From: Schoenoplectus triqueter
Taxonomy: Eukaryota; Streptophyta; Magnoliopsida; Poales; Cyperaceae
Direction: 5' to 3'
DNA length: 33,074 nt
Assembly (NCBI GenBank): GCA_964058805.1
Contig: CAXKVV010001763.1
Coordinates: 1 to 33,074 of the forward strand
The notes under the pieces are model-generated. The model made no database searches. It was not told where the DNA came from and worked only from the letters and a program-made list of their open reading frames with translations. The position numbers and the translations under genes are program-made. Shown here piece after piece: positions 1 through 9,342 of the stretch (within the stretch, counting starts at the first letter, position 1; every line of letters starts with the position of its first letter).

Positions 1-499
1 GCATATTCTGACTTCCATTTATTTGTTATAAATTAGTATGATGGTTGTCATTGATATTGGCAGAAAAACTGATATTCAGTTCAACCAGCAGTCTCAGATT
101 GTACTGTGATTATTATCCTTGTGGTACAGCATAGGTGTTTAAATTGCTGTCTTGTCCAAACTAGTAAATCAATGAAAAATGAAAATATTCATAGAATAAT
201 TAAGATGCCCGCAGTATTACTATAAAACATAAATGGAAGAAAAAGCGCCCCCAGCCCCCCACTACTCCCAGAAAAGTAGCATATTTAGCTAAATATATGA
301 ATTCACAAAAGGAATCTGGTCAACAAGTCTAACAACCAAGCTCTTATTAATAATATCTAGCCAGAATTACAGATCAAATTATCATTTGGGAACTGACCTC
401 TTTTGGAAAATATATAATATTGCTCAATAACCAAATTTCTACATTTCACCCCAAAATCTCTAAATTTAACATAGTTATTTACCATGAATTGAAATTTGC
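1..499. other. intergenic / 3' flank of the minus-strand carboxylesterase
   Basis: No gene is visible. The part next to position 499 must hold the 3' untranslated region of the minus-strand carboxylesterase gene. The rest is AT-rich sequence with a short C-rich run near 246-262. I see no repeat boundary or RNA gene. Confidence 0.5.
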
Positions 500-1441
500 T
501 TACTTCTTGTTGATGAAAGCAGCCATTGCCTTGATTTCTTTAACAGCCTTCTCACACTTCGGCTTAGCTAAGAAGTACACATGCCTCTCGCCATAAGTCT
601 CATACATTTCGACTTCCCCTTTCCATCCATTACTTTGTAGCGTCTCAACATATGCCCTCCCCCTTTCTCGAAACATGTCATTCTCAGCCACTGTCACCAT
701 CACTCGGTCACACCTGGGCATCATCCACTCCTCCCTTGTTGCTAATATTGGGTTCAAAAATGGATGGTCAAGATCAAATTTTCCTGCACATATAAAGTTC
801 CATGTCTGATCCAACCAGTACCTGAAATCTGGTTCTAGTGCCTCAGTTTCAATTGGATCCTTGCCCCAGAAATAAGGATTCATAAGTAATAACCCCTTGA
901 TTTTTGGAAAATCTTTCAAAAGTTCCCTGTCAGACCATACAACTAAATTATGTGCAATGTTAGCACCAGCACTATCTCCTGCCAAAATTATGTGATCTGG
1001 ATTACCATGTTTGCTAAGCCATGGCTCAGTACCTGATCTGCAACTCGACACAACCCATTTTAGTGCATCCAATGCATCTTCATATGGTACTGGTACTGGG
1101 TACTCTGGTGCTAGACGGTAAGTTACTGAAACAGCAATGGCTTTAGCATTGCTAACTAAGCAGTTGACCAAGTTGTGGTAAACTGGAGAGCCTGCAGTAT
1201 GGATCATAAAAGCTCCACCATGGATGAAAAAAAGAATTGGCAGTTTGTCGTTGAAGTATTTAAGGTTAGGAAGGTAGAGACGGACAGATAAACCAGTAGA
1301 TTCGTCGATCACTACGTCTTTTGATTTTACACCAGTTATGGGGTCAATGGTGGCTGGAGCAACTGTGGTTCCGTCAAAGCGCTCGATGTGACCGCTTTTG
1401 TAGTAACACAACACACCCGGGAATTCATACTCCAGCTCCAT
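500..1441 (-). CDS. class I plant carboxylesterase (CXE), alpha/beta-hydrolase-3 family, soluble
   Basis: A single-exon gene of 313 residues that should hydrolyse small acyl esters in the cytosol; related proteins include 2-hydroxyisoflavanone dehydratase and AtCXE12/13. Numbered from the chosen ATG, it has the oxyanion-hole HGGAF at 74-78, the nucleophile elbow GDSAGAN with Ser157, acid Asp255 in AENDMF, and His287 in GERHVYF, so the triad is complete. The family signatures SKDVVID and YRLAPEYP are also present. Length matches the family norm of 310-330. The open frame extends 12 codons further upstream, but only to a TTG. The family's usual first codon (Met-Asp-Pro-Asp) is ACA here, so the first ATG is four codons further in. 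There is no membrane segment. The gene diverges from the plus-strand CXE copies and has a TATA-like box about 85 bases upstream. The substrate cannot be told from sequence. Confidence 0.93.
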   Translation of the reverse strand: MELEYEFPGVLCYYKSGHIERFDGTTVAPATIDPITGVKSKDVVIDESTGLSVRLYLPNLKYFNDKLPILFFIHGGAFMIHTAGSPVYHNLVNCLVSNAKAIAVSVTYRLAPEYPVPVPYEDALDALKWVVSSCRSGTEPWLSKHGNPDHIILAGDSAGANIAHNLVVWSDRELLKDFPKIKGLLLMNPYFWGKDPIETEALEPDFRYWLDQTWNFICAGKFDLDHPFLNPILATREEWMMPRCDRVMVTVAENDMFRERGRAYVETLQSNGWKGEVEMYETYGERHVYFLAKPKCEKAVKEIKAMAAFINKK

Positions 1442-1524
1442 GTCAGGATCTGTAGAGATGATAGAGAAAGAGATCAATTTGGCCTTGGTGAAGGATACAT
1501 CAATAATATGGAGATCCCAACTTG

Positions 1525-1534
1525 TATATATTTA
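1525..1534 (-). promoter_or_regulatory. TATA-like box of the minus-strand carboxylesterase
   Basis: Read on the minus strand this is TAAATATATA. It lies about 85 bases upstream of the ATG at 1441, which would allow a leader of roughly 50-60 bases without an intron. The assignment rests on position and composition only. Confidence 0.4.
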
Positions 1535-2020
1535 TGTACTTTTTCTATTTTGTGGAGTTTCTTGCCATGCTAATATGCTGTCCTTTTCTTTCCTTATTTC
1601 ATTTTGAAGTTTCTGACATAAGTCCTAACGGTTCATGTATGTAGGAATCTGATTCCGTCCCATCTCACTTGTACCAAATGGCATTTTAAAAGTTATGCTA
1701 TTACAAATTAATAGAAACATACCAGCTAGTGGTATCTGCTATTCGTTTCTTTTCCAATTCTCTATCTGCAAGTGCTAGCATAGGAGTTTGAAATTTGAAC
1801 CACATCTCCAAGTTGAAAGATATTTATCCCTAGTTATAAACTTGTGGTCTCAGTCTATCAGATTTCTCTACCATGCTTTCGGATTTTAAATTCTAGGTTA
1901 GCAATAATGTGACGTTTGATTTGGGCCCTTACACGGGCTGAACTGGAGTAACAAGTCCGATTTGAATACTACTGATTTGGGCTAAAAATACTGTTGTTCT
2001 GTTCACATATGATCTTATTC

Positions 2021-2021
2021 T

Positions 2022-2052
<31 letters not shown>

Positions 2053-2061
2053 TATCATCAT
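2021..2061. repeat. ATT/ATC microsatellite
   Basis: Trinucleotide run of ATT units with interspersed ATC units over about 40 bases. Confidence 0.8.
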
Positions 2062-2180
2062 ATTTTTGTTTTTGAATGACCAACTTTTTTTCTGGAACAA
2101 CTAGCGTGTTTGAGTCGTCCGTGCTTTTTTTGATGTTTTGTTAGTTTAAGTTTTACTTCTATTGCATTTAATGAAACATA

Positions 2181-2400
2181 TAGGGTATGTTTGGATGGGT
2201 CAGGAATAGCAGAATGGTAACTATTTTCAGAATAGAAATAGTAATTGTGTATCCAAACGCAAATCTGTTGTTCCGGAACAGTGAGAATAACTACTATTCT
2301 GCTATTCCATTGAGGAGATAAAATAGTTGTTATTCTTCTCAGCTCTCTATTATTATTTCAAACAAACAATCCAAACAATATTTCTACCATTCGGAATGGC
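2181..2400. mobile_element. possible foldback MITE with GTTTGGAT-type ends
   Basis: The left end reads TAGGGTATGTTTGGATGGG, and an inverted ATCCAAAC-containing stretch recurs near 2250 and 2375. Internally, the segment around 2202-2240 (GGAATAGCAGAATGG) has its reverse complement around 2290-2310 (ATTCTGCTATTCC). I could not find a clean target-site duplication, so the borders are uncertain. Confidence 0.35.
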
Positions 2401-3123
2401 ATTAATTTTTTAGTATCCTCGCGCTAACTGAAAAATTTCTATTTTTCACTATCCTCATATGTTATTCTTAATTCCTTTATTCTTGCGCTATTCTTTGCAC
2501 GATCGAAAAAATATGTGGTATGTTGAAGGAAGATAACATTCTAAAAATCGTTTTTGGCATATATGACAATTGACTAGATTTTTTTTATTTTACAAGCACC
2601 ACATGTTTCAGGTAAACTGAAGAATTGAACTATAGTAACACATTCAGGAGAGGTAATTGTTGGGAAATGCATCTGAAAGTTCTGAAATTTATCTTTTTGA
2701 ACCAGAATGAGAAATCTGGGACAGACTAGCTAGAATATTTCACTTCAATTAATTAAATTATATTCAGAAAAAAAAATTGCAGAATACAGCACATAAAAGC
2801 ATTATGAGATTCAGTTTTAGTAAAGTGCAATAATTAAGTAGAAAGTTGTGATAATTCAATTGTGCTCTCTCATTATTGATCGCAATACCTCGTTTTTGAA
2901 ATACAGACTCAGCTTCCCGGTGCAGTCGTCCACAAAAAGGGCTTCGCAGACACTATTGACATTCTTTACTTATTACTCAGTTATACTGAATTTCTAGCTT
3001 ACTTGAAACCAGCAGATGTGGAATGAGAATTCTTAGATCTCCTCTCCAGATTCAAGTTTCTTTTCTCAATCTCATTATTTAGTCTAATAACGTCATAATT
3101 ATCATGTTTTATATACTTTAAAA

Positions 3124-3476
3124 TAGAGTTGTCAATTACATCATTTTGACCGTTTACTTAAACCGTATTGTATCTGATAAGACGGATATGAATAAGATTT
3201 TATTTTCATTAAATTATCGAATATGGATATGAATAAAAATAAATTTTCATTAATTTATCGGATAAAAGTTATTCCTTGGCCGTTATTTATTTCGTTGTTA
3301 ATTATATTATAATTTATTTTATCATTATAATTTTTTTCATTGTTAATTATATTATAATTTTTTTATTTTAAAAGCTGTTTGGCGGTAACGCGATTTGTAT
3401 CATATCCAATATGGATATGATTGAATAAAACAAATTTCGTTAACTATGAATGAGGAATTTTCGATTGACAGCCCTA
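3124..3476. mobile_element. hAT-like MITE, 353 bases, with 8-base target-site duplication
   Basis: The element is bounded by an exact 8-base direct repeat, CTTTAAAA, at 3116-3123 and 3477-3484. It starts TAGAGTTGTCAAT, and the reverse complement of its end reads TAGGGCTGTCAAT, which gives an imperfect terminal inverted repeat. There is no coding capacity. Eight-base duplications and short imperfect repeats point to the hAT superfamily. It sits about 130 bases upstream of the carboxylesterase pseudogene. Confidence 0.78.
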
Positions 3477-3611
3477 CTTTAAAACTGCCGGATATGAAAG
3501 CCCTTATCGGTTCGTGTATTTCTTGTCCCGTATGAAAAGTCAAAACAATTAAAACCTCATTTATCAGCTGTACACCAATAATTCATTCAGCCTAAATATT
3601 AACCAACCACA

Positions 3612-4446
3612 ATGGATCCAGACACCGAGCTATTGTACGACTTTCCACCTTTCCTCCGCCAGTACAAGAGTGGCCGTGTCGAGCGCATAATCCCAGTTGA
3701 TTTCGTCCCGGCTTCGCATGATCCCTCCGCTGGTATCACCACCAGTAGTCATCAACCCAGATGTTGGCCTCTCTGCTCGCCTTTTCATGTCAGACATCTC
3801 AAACCATCAACCTGATGACCGTAAAAAGCTCCCAGTATTAATGCTCATCCATTGTGGAGGATTTGTAATCCACTCGGCCTTTTCAAGACTCTACCACAGT
3901 TTTGTCAGTTCGCTAGTCTCCAAAAGCAGGGTTCTAGCTGTCTCAGTAGATCACTGCCTTGCCCCAGAGCACCTGCTTCCGGCTGCATATGACAACTCAT
4001 GTGCAGCTCTTAAATGGGTTCTGTCTAATTGCAAATCTGGTCCTGATCCATGGTTGTCTCAGCATGGGGGTTCCAGCCGTGTGTTCATGGCCGGGGACAG
4101 TACTGGTGCGAACATCGCACATAATGCTGTGTTACGAGCTGGGAAGGAAGAAATCAACATTAATGGATTAGTATTGATGCATCCGTGTTTTTTGGGTAAA
4201 GATCCTGTTGGATCAGAGACGACAGAACCGGAAATCAGGAAGGAGGGAGAGAAGAGATGGTATTATTTGTGTGCAGGGGCTTTTGGTATTGACCACACCT
4301 GTGTGAACCCGATGGGGCCAAGGCAGGAATATGAGATGTTGGGTTGCAAACGGGTGCTGGTGACAGTGGCAGAGAAGGATTACTTGAGAGAGATGTCAAT
4401 TTTTAGTGATTATCTCTCTTTAAATCTCGTGCCAAGTTTTAAGTAA
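3612..4446 (+). pseudogene. carboxylesterase (CXE) pseudogene: frameshift plus lost C-terminus
   Basis: The reading frame starts with a standard family N-terminus (MDPDTELLYDFPPFLRQYKS) and runs in one frame to about 3740. It continues in the +1 frame from VVINPDVGLSAR onward, so about five bases encoding part of the SKD/TKD motif have been lost near 3741-3745. The second part has the GDS elbow (GDSTGAN instead of GDSAGAN) and acid motif AEKDYLRE. Homology then stops at about 4395, followed by unrelated residues and a stop at 4444-4446, so the catalytic His region (about 60 residues) is missing. HGGGF has become HCGGF and YRLAPEH has become HCLAPEH. These changes and the absence of the His argue for a dead gene. 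The breakpoint at 4395 shows no obvious transposon end. Confidence 0.9.
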
Positions 4447-5018
4447 AGGTTTCTTTTACCATTTGAAAGGTTAATTAGATCAAGATTCACACATATAATT
4501 TGAGAAAAAGGTATTTTTTTTAGAGAATGATAAGTATGGAAATGGATGATAAATTTATATGCTTATCATCTTGAATCAATTTATTCAACTCTATCCTTCA
4601 TTAGCAGTCAATTTATGGTTTCTGTTAACTCGGACACATGGTTTCTGTGAACCAAAAGGCATTTTTTGCAATATTATGGTCTGATTTTGAACAAGAAATG
4701 TACAATCGTATGATAGTGGTTCACAAAAGTTCTTTTGTTATCTAGTGCTCTCTTGGTGTGGTTAGTTGGATCTAAATTTCATTCTTACCTGCTATCCAGC
4801 CTAGGTCGCTTTCAATTTTCCTCACCTAATTCCAATCTATTGGACCCCAACAAAAGGATACCCACAAAAGCAGTCTTAGTATTATTGGTTTTTATACTTT
4901 GATTATTAGTGGGATAAAGGGAGAATCGCTATAATTCTTCTTTATTCTCTTCCTCCAAATCAGACTGAATTCTAGTATTTTACACACCCTTCCCAGTTTT
5001 CTTCCTAATCATTTTACC
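4447..5018 (+). other. intergenic / promoter region of the anchored carboxylesterase
   Basis: No gene is seen and no remnant of the pseudogene's missing C-terminus is found here. The stretch from about 4880 onward should hold the promoter and 5' leader of the gene starting at 5019; weak TATA-like candidates occur near 4893 and 4930, but none is decisive. Confidence 0.4.
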
Positions 5019-6179
5019 ATGGTCAACACTCAACATCCTCCACATGAAATCAAAATGGGGAGAAATAAATTCTCAAGGGTATTCTACTCAATTCCTCTCC
5101 TTGCCAAGCTTATAATCGCTGCTTTGCTTCTCACTGCTCTTATTCTGATATTAATTACACAATTACACCATTCGCACCACCAATCAAGTCAATCTGCTCC
5201 GCAATCGGCACATAATCCACCGCCACCTCAAGCTGTACCTACACCAATCGATCCAAACAACACAATTCAGTTTGATTTCTCACCTTACCTTCGTTTTTAC
5301 AAGAACGGCCGAGTCGAGCGCCTTAGCGGCACACAAATTGTTACTGCCGGATTAGACACCACCACAGGAGTAAATTCGAAAGATATGGTTATCAATTCCT
5401 CAACTGGCCTTGGTGCACGGCTTTACTTACCAAAGCTGAACACAACAAAGGATGAAAAATTCCCAATCCTTGTTTTTTACCATGGTGGTGCATTTGTTAT
5501 TGAATCACCTTTCTCTCCGACCTATCATGATTATCTAAACACTTTAGTTGCCAAAGCCAGGGTTGTGGCGGTGTCAGTGAATTACCGACGCGTACCAGAG
5601 CACTGGCTCCCGGTTGCATATAACGACTCCTTTGAGGCATATAAATGGACTGTTGCAAATGCTAATTCTGGACCCGAAGATTGGTTATCCAAATATGGTG
5701 ATGTAGACCGATTGTTTCTAGGCGGTGACAGTGCCGGTGCTAACATTGCACACAATGTCGCAATCATGGATGGGGTCAATGCACTAGGATTGGCATTACT
5801 GAACCCTTACTTCTGGGGCTCAAAACCCCTCAAAAATGAAACCACAGACCCAGTAGAAAGGCGCAAGTTGGAGGTGACATGGGAGTTTGTGTGCAACAAT
5901 AGATACAGTATTGACGACCCACTGGTGAACCCCATGGGGTCCCCGTCGGTGTGGGATAACTTGGCATGCAAGCGCGTGTTGGTGACTTTGTCGGAGCTGG
6001 ATACTTTTAAAGAGAGGGGAATGGCCTATGTGGAGGGGTTGAAGGAGAGTGGATGGGATGGAGAGGTGGAGACATATGAGACCAAAGGGGAAGATCATGT
6101 CTATTTCTTGTACCAGCTCAAGAGTGATAAGGCTGTGAAGGAGATGCTGTTTGTGGCTTCTTTTCTGAACAGTTCTTAA
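5019..6179 (+). CDS. membrane-anchored class I carboxylesterase (CXE)
   Basis: Single-exon gene of 386 residues. The ATG at 5019 sits in a perfect plant context (ACCATGG). Residues 1-24 are basic and polar, residues about 25-48 (from IPLLAK to LILILITQL) form one strong hydrophobic segment, and residues 49-76 are a His/Ser/Gln/Pro-rich linker. The usual CXE domain starts at about 77 (DPNNTIQFDFSPYLRFYKNG). The oxyanion motif HGGAF is at 155-159. Ser238 (GGDSAGAN), Asp328 (SELDTF) and His360 (GEDHVYF) form the triad. With lysines and arginines before the hydrophobic stretch and no obvious cleavage site, a type II signal anchor with the catalytic domain in the lumen or apoplast is the simplest reading. 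Ordinary family members lack the first 76 residues. It should hydrolyse acyl esters; the substrate is unknown. Confidence 0.93.
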   Translation: MVNTQHPPHEIKMGRNKFSRVFYSIPLLAKLIIAALLLTALILILITQLHHSHHQSSQSAPQSAHNPPPPQAVPTPIDPNNTIQFDFSPYLRFYKNGRVERLSGTQIVTAGLDTTTGVNSKDMVINSSTGLGARLYLPKLNTTKDEKFPILVFYHGGAFVIESPFSPTYHDYLNTLVAKARVVAVSVNYRRVPEHWLPVAYNDSFEAYKWTVANANSGPEDWLSKYGDVDRLFLGGDSAGANIAHNVAIMDGVNALGLALLNPYFWGSKPLKNETTDPVERRKLEVTWEFVCNNRYSIDDPLVNPMGSPSVWDNLACKRVLVTLSELDTFKERGMAYVEGLKESGWDGEVETYETKGEDHVYFLYQLKSDKAVKEMLFVASFLNSS

Positions 6180-7221
6180 TTTTGGTTTTTATTTAATTTT
6201 CACTTATTTATTCTGGAGATTGATCATAGTCACTACATTTGATTTAGTTTCTAGATAAATGTTGAGATTATTACCAGAGAAGATTCAGTTTAGTTAGAAT
6301 TACACAATAACAGATATGATATTAGAGCATTTCCTGATGCATGTTGTCCCTTACTACCTGAGTAATTGCGTTTGTCTTTTCCATTTTGTCAATTCGTTGG
6401 TTGGAATGAGGTTGTTACAAAGCGATCAACAAATCTAACTAAATGTGGTCATGTTGTTACTGCCTCGTACAAATAGCATTTTCTACTAAATGTGAAATTT
6501 CAAATTAACCTTCTATATAATTTTTTTTTTCCAGAAAGTCGGAGAAAGAAATGCCACAAAAATTCATCTTTAAAAAGGTGCATGAACTGATAGCTTTTTT
6601 AACTGTAAGAGCAGCAACCTTCCACTTAATGGTCTAATACTAGAGTTGTGAACTTATACTAGAAATGAAAACGACTGGTGTGCAATTGGCCAACAAGGCA
6701 ACTAGGACTGATTCTGGTAATTGAGAAAAAAAAAATGAACAAGTAAATGGAAGCCCAGAACAAGATAGACCTGGTAGAACAGAAATATTTGGTCTCTAAT
6801 TGTTGGACTTATGATCCATTTGTGGTTTCTTCATTTTAAAAGCTTGATGAGTAGGTAGTCAGTAGGACTGACCTGACCTCATATCCTTCATTGATATTTT
6901 CAAGACAGTTCTTCTTGGTGGAAAAGGGCATTTAATTCGTAAGATGTTAATGCAAAACCTTAGTATACGATGTAGATATTTGTTAGCCCATTGCTATACT
7001 GATGTTAAAATAAACTGCTACGGTTTTTCATTTTTTCCCCTATTTTGTTATATTTTCCTATGATTTGGTCAAATAACAGATTGGGATCAGGGTCAACTTA
7101 ATGTCCTTCAATAGTTCAACTTGTCTCAAGGAAAAGTGTAGAAGCACATAGGCAATTGCCAAACTACAGATCTAAAAGAAACTTTTCCTCCAAACCTCCA
7201 ACCCCGGCACCTTAACTCAGA
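6180..7221. other. intergenic region
   Basis: Contains the 3' untranslated region of the upstream gene and AT-rich sequence. I see no gene, RNA or delimited repeat. Confidence 0.45.
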
Positions 7222-7510
7222 ATGAATCCTGATGCAGAAATTGAGTACGAGTTACCCCGTCATCTGCATCGACAAGAGCGGCCATATCGAGAAGTTGTCG
7301 AAACTTATCTATGTGCCTGTGCCGGCCGGCCTTGGCCCTGCAAGTCTGCAACCAGGGTAATATCCAAGGATGTCTTAAACTCTTAATCAATCCTTCAACA
7401 GTTGACTCGGTAAGAATCTATCACCTGAATATTTCTTGAGGTACAAAACTTCCTATTGTTGTGTACTGCCATGGAGAATGTTTTTGTCGAGGACTCGGCC
7501 TTCGACTCCA
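7222..7510 (+). pseudogene. decayed carboxylesterase fragment (N-terminal part only)
   Basis: No long open frame, but the order of family motifs is legible across frames. There is a start MNPDAEIEYELP, then a KSGHIEKLSK-like stretch, then a nucleotide match to TCCAAGGATGTC (SKDV) and AATCAATCCTTCAAC (INPSTG). Next come AAACTTCCTATTGTTGT and TGCCATGGAGAATG, equivalent to the YCHGGAF oxyanion motif of the intact gene at 7915. In-frame stops (around 7360 and 7380) and indels are present. Similarity ends near 7510, after the equivalent of SAFDS. It lies immediately upstream of the intact gene and resembles it most, so it is probably a truncated tandem duplicate. It is older than the 3612 pseudogene, judging by the number of lesions. 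Confidence 0.82.
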
Positions 7511-7863
7511 TTAGTGACCTGTTCAATTTGGATCGGTCTACCCGTGATCCTTTTGAGTTAAATTGGGTCAAAAAAATATTAATCTAATTTTTAACAGATC
7601 GGATCAAAAAAAATAATAAAATAGTCCAATTAGAACTCGTACCGCTACACCTTAATAAAAGAATTGCATGTGATAATATTATTTTTTATGTAAGGGATGC
7701 GGTGCCACCATATCTGGGCACGACTTAGAAAGTTTGACTTAATAAGAACCGTTGATCGGTAAAGCGCGTAAAGATTAATGTGTTTCTCGTTTGATTTTTT
7801 TTCATGCTCACATCACTTAAACTTTGCTTGCTTGAAGGTCGCTTTATTAAGAGAAAATAGTTC
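7511..7863. other. intergenic / promoter region of the carboxylesterase at 7915
   Basis: AT-rich sequence following the breakpoint of the carboxylesterase relic, including GGATC/GGGTC-rich stretches near 7530-7625 that resemble the interior of small hAT-like elements. I could not delimit an element. The right end must contain the promoter of the next gene. Confidence 0.35.
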
Positions 7864-7871
7864 AATAAATA
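7864..7871 (+). promoter_or_regulatory. weak TATA-like box that would favour the downstream ATG
   Basis: AATAAATA, 44 bases before the ATG at 7915 and just before the in-frame ATG at 7876. If it is the TATA box, transcription would start near 7895 and exclude the first ATG. The motif is weak and the call is an inference. Confidence 0.25.
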
Positions 7872-7914
7872 CCATATGTTACTTCTCCTAGTACTCCTCG
7901 TACTTGCAAGAATA

Positions 7915-8871
7915 ATGGATCCAGCTGAAGCTGAAGCTGAAGCCGAAATCAAATTTGAGTTTCCCGGTCTCATCCGCATATACAAGAGCAGCCACGCTGA
8001 GAGGTTGTCGGAAACTAATCTAGTGCCTCCGGGTGTCGATATTGAAACCGGTGTCACATCCAAGGATGTCGTAATCAATCCTTCAACCGGCATCTCAGCA
8101 CGGATCTATCTCCCGAAGCTTCCGCAACACAAGAAACTTCCTATCATTGTCTATTGCCATGGGGGAGCCTTTGTATTAGGCTCTGCCTTTGACTCGCCAG
8201 ATCATGCTTATATGAACCGTCTCACTTCTCAAGCTAGTGCCGTAGCTGTCTCAGTCGAGTACCGGTTAGCACCTGAGAACCCGGTATCTATACAATACAA
8301 TGACACGTTGGAGGCATTGAAGTGGGTCACGTCACATGTCAATTCTGGGTCAGAGCCGTGGCTGACTCATTACGGAGATTTCAACAATGTCTTTGTGGTG
8401 GGTTTCAGCTCCGGTGGCAATGTGGTACACAACGTAGCGCTTCGAGACGTGCATTTCAAAGGATTGGTGTTGATCCATCCATACTTTATAACAAACAAAA
8501 AGCTGCCATCAGAGCCAACCGATCTCATCAGGACAAAATTAGAAGAACTCTGGTATTATGTTTGTCCCGGCACGAGTGGCTTGGACGACCCAAGGGCAAA
8601 CCCGGAGGCCAAGGGGGCACCGAGCTTGAAGGAACTGAATTGTGATAGAGTGCTGGTTTGTTTAGCTGAAGACAGTCTGATGTTGCGAGGGAAGGTGTAC
8701 TATGAAGCACTCAAGGAAAGCGGATGGGGACCGAATGCCGAGTTGTTCGAGTCGCCGGGACAGGGGCATGGCTTTTTCCTTGATAAGCCAGACTCCGAGG
8801 CGGCACACGAGATGATGAGCCTGTTGCTCGCTTTCATCAAGCACAAACAGAATGGATCGAATGTTTGTTGA
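7915..8871 (+). CDS. class I carboxylesterase (CXE) with altered nucleophile elbow GFSSG
   Basis: Single-exon gene; 318 residues from this ATG, 331 from an in-frame ATG at 7876. I chose 7915 because it gives the family-standard start (MDPAEAE), family length, and the better context (A at -3, G at +4). The longer form would add MLLLLVLLVLARI, a short hydrophobic leader. The domain carries HGGAF (82-86), the elbow GFSSGGN with Ser165, Asp253 and His285 (GQGHGFF). The residue before the Ser is Phe, where the family has Asp or Glu. The loop with the acid is one residue shorter than in neighbours (LAEDSLMLRG against VAGKDTLRDRG). Residues 4-11 are an AE repeat encoded by a GCTGAA-type hexamer repeat. 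All three triad residues remain, so an active ester hydrolase is still likely, but altered activity is possible. Confidence 0.9.
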   Translation: MDPAEAEAEAEIKFEFPGLIRIYKSSHAERLSETNLVPPGVDIETGVTSKDVVINPSTGISARIYLPKLPQHKKLPIIVYCHGGAFVLGSAFDSPDHAYMNRLTSQASAVAVSVEYRLAPENPVSIQYNDTLEALKWVTSHVNSGSEPWLTHYGDFNNVFVVGFSSGGNVVHNVALRDVHFKGLVLIHPYFITNKKLPSEPTDLIRTKLEELWYYVCPGTSGLDDPRANPEAKGAPSLKELNCDRVLVCLAEDSLMLRGKVYYEALKESGWGPNAELFESPGQGHGFFLDKPDSEAAHEMMSLLLAFIKHKQNGSNVC

Positions 8872-9342
8872 TTTATACATTCAGATTCGGTTATTTGTGG
8901 CTTATTGGTGTACTCGCCTCTACTGGTTTTATTAGGGGAAATAATTAATAAGCTTGCAGCCTTGGGGCTTTGAATTATCATTGTCTTGTTATTTTATTAA
9001 TAATACCTCAACCTGATTGGTAGATTTTTGTTATGAGGAATTTGTTTTTGTCATCTCATTAATTAATCATTTAATCTCTTCTTTTCCTTTTTGAACTCTA
9101 ACTTTATTATATTTAACTGGTCTTCCAAAATGTACCGTAATAATTCTTTTATGGAAAATTAATTATATGTCACTCCAAAATTTGAAAATTAGAAAAATAT
9201 CACTTTAAAATTTTAATTTATAAAAACTTCAACATAAATTCAGTTTAGTTTTAAATTTTTCCAATCCAACATATTTGTTGTACATTTTCTGTACAATACA
9301 TTCGTATTTTCAAAAATACCCTAACTCAAACACATTTCTCAC

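Larger units (their letters stand above)
1535..3115. other. intergenic region between divergent carboxylesterase copies
   Basis: No gene is visible. It holds an ATT/ATC microsatellite at 2021-2061 and a possible foldback element near 2181-2400. The remainder is AT-rich sequence without recognisable coding potential. It should contain the promoter of the minus-strand gene at its left end. Confidence 0.5.

Noticed and set aside
3697..4446. A 249-codon frame as an independent carboxylesterase gene
   Set aside because: It starts at TTG in the middle of the domain and is simply the part of the pseudogene after the frameshift.
5055..5075. N-myristoylation at an alternative Met13 (MGRNKFS) of the anchored carboxylesterase
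   Set aside because: Arg directly after the Gly does not fit the myristoylation consensus, and the upstream ATG has the better context.
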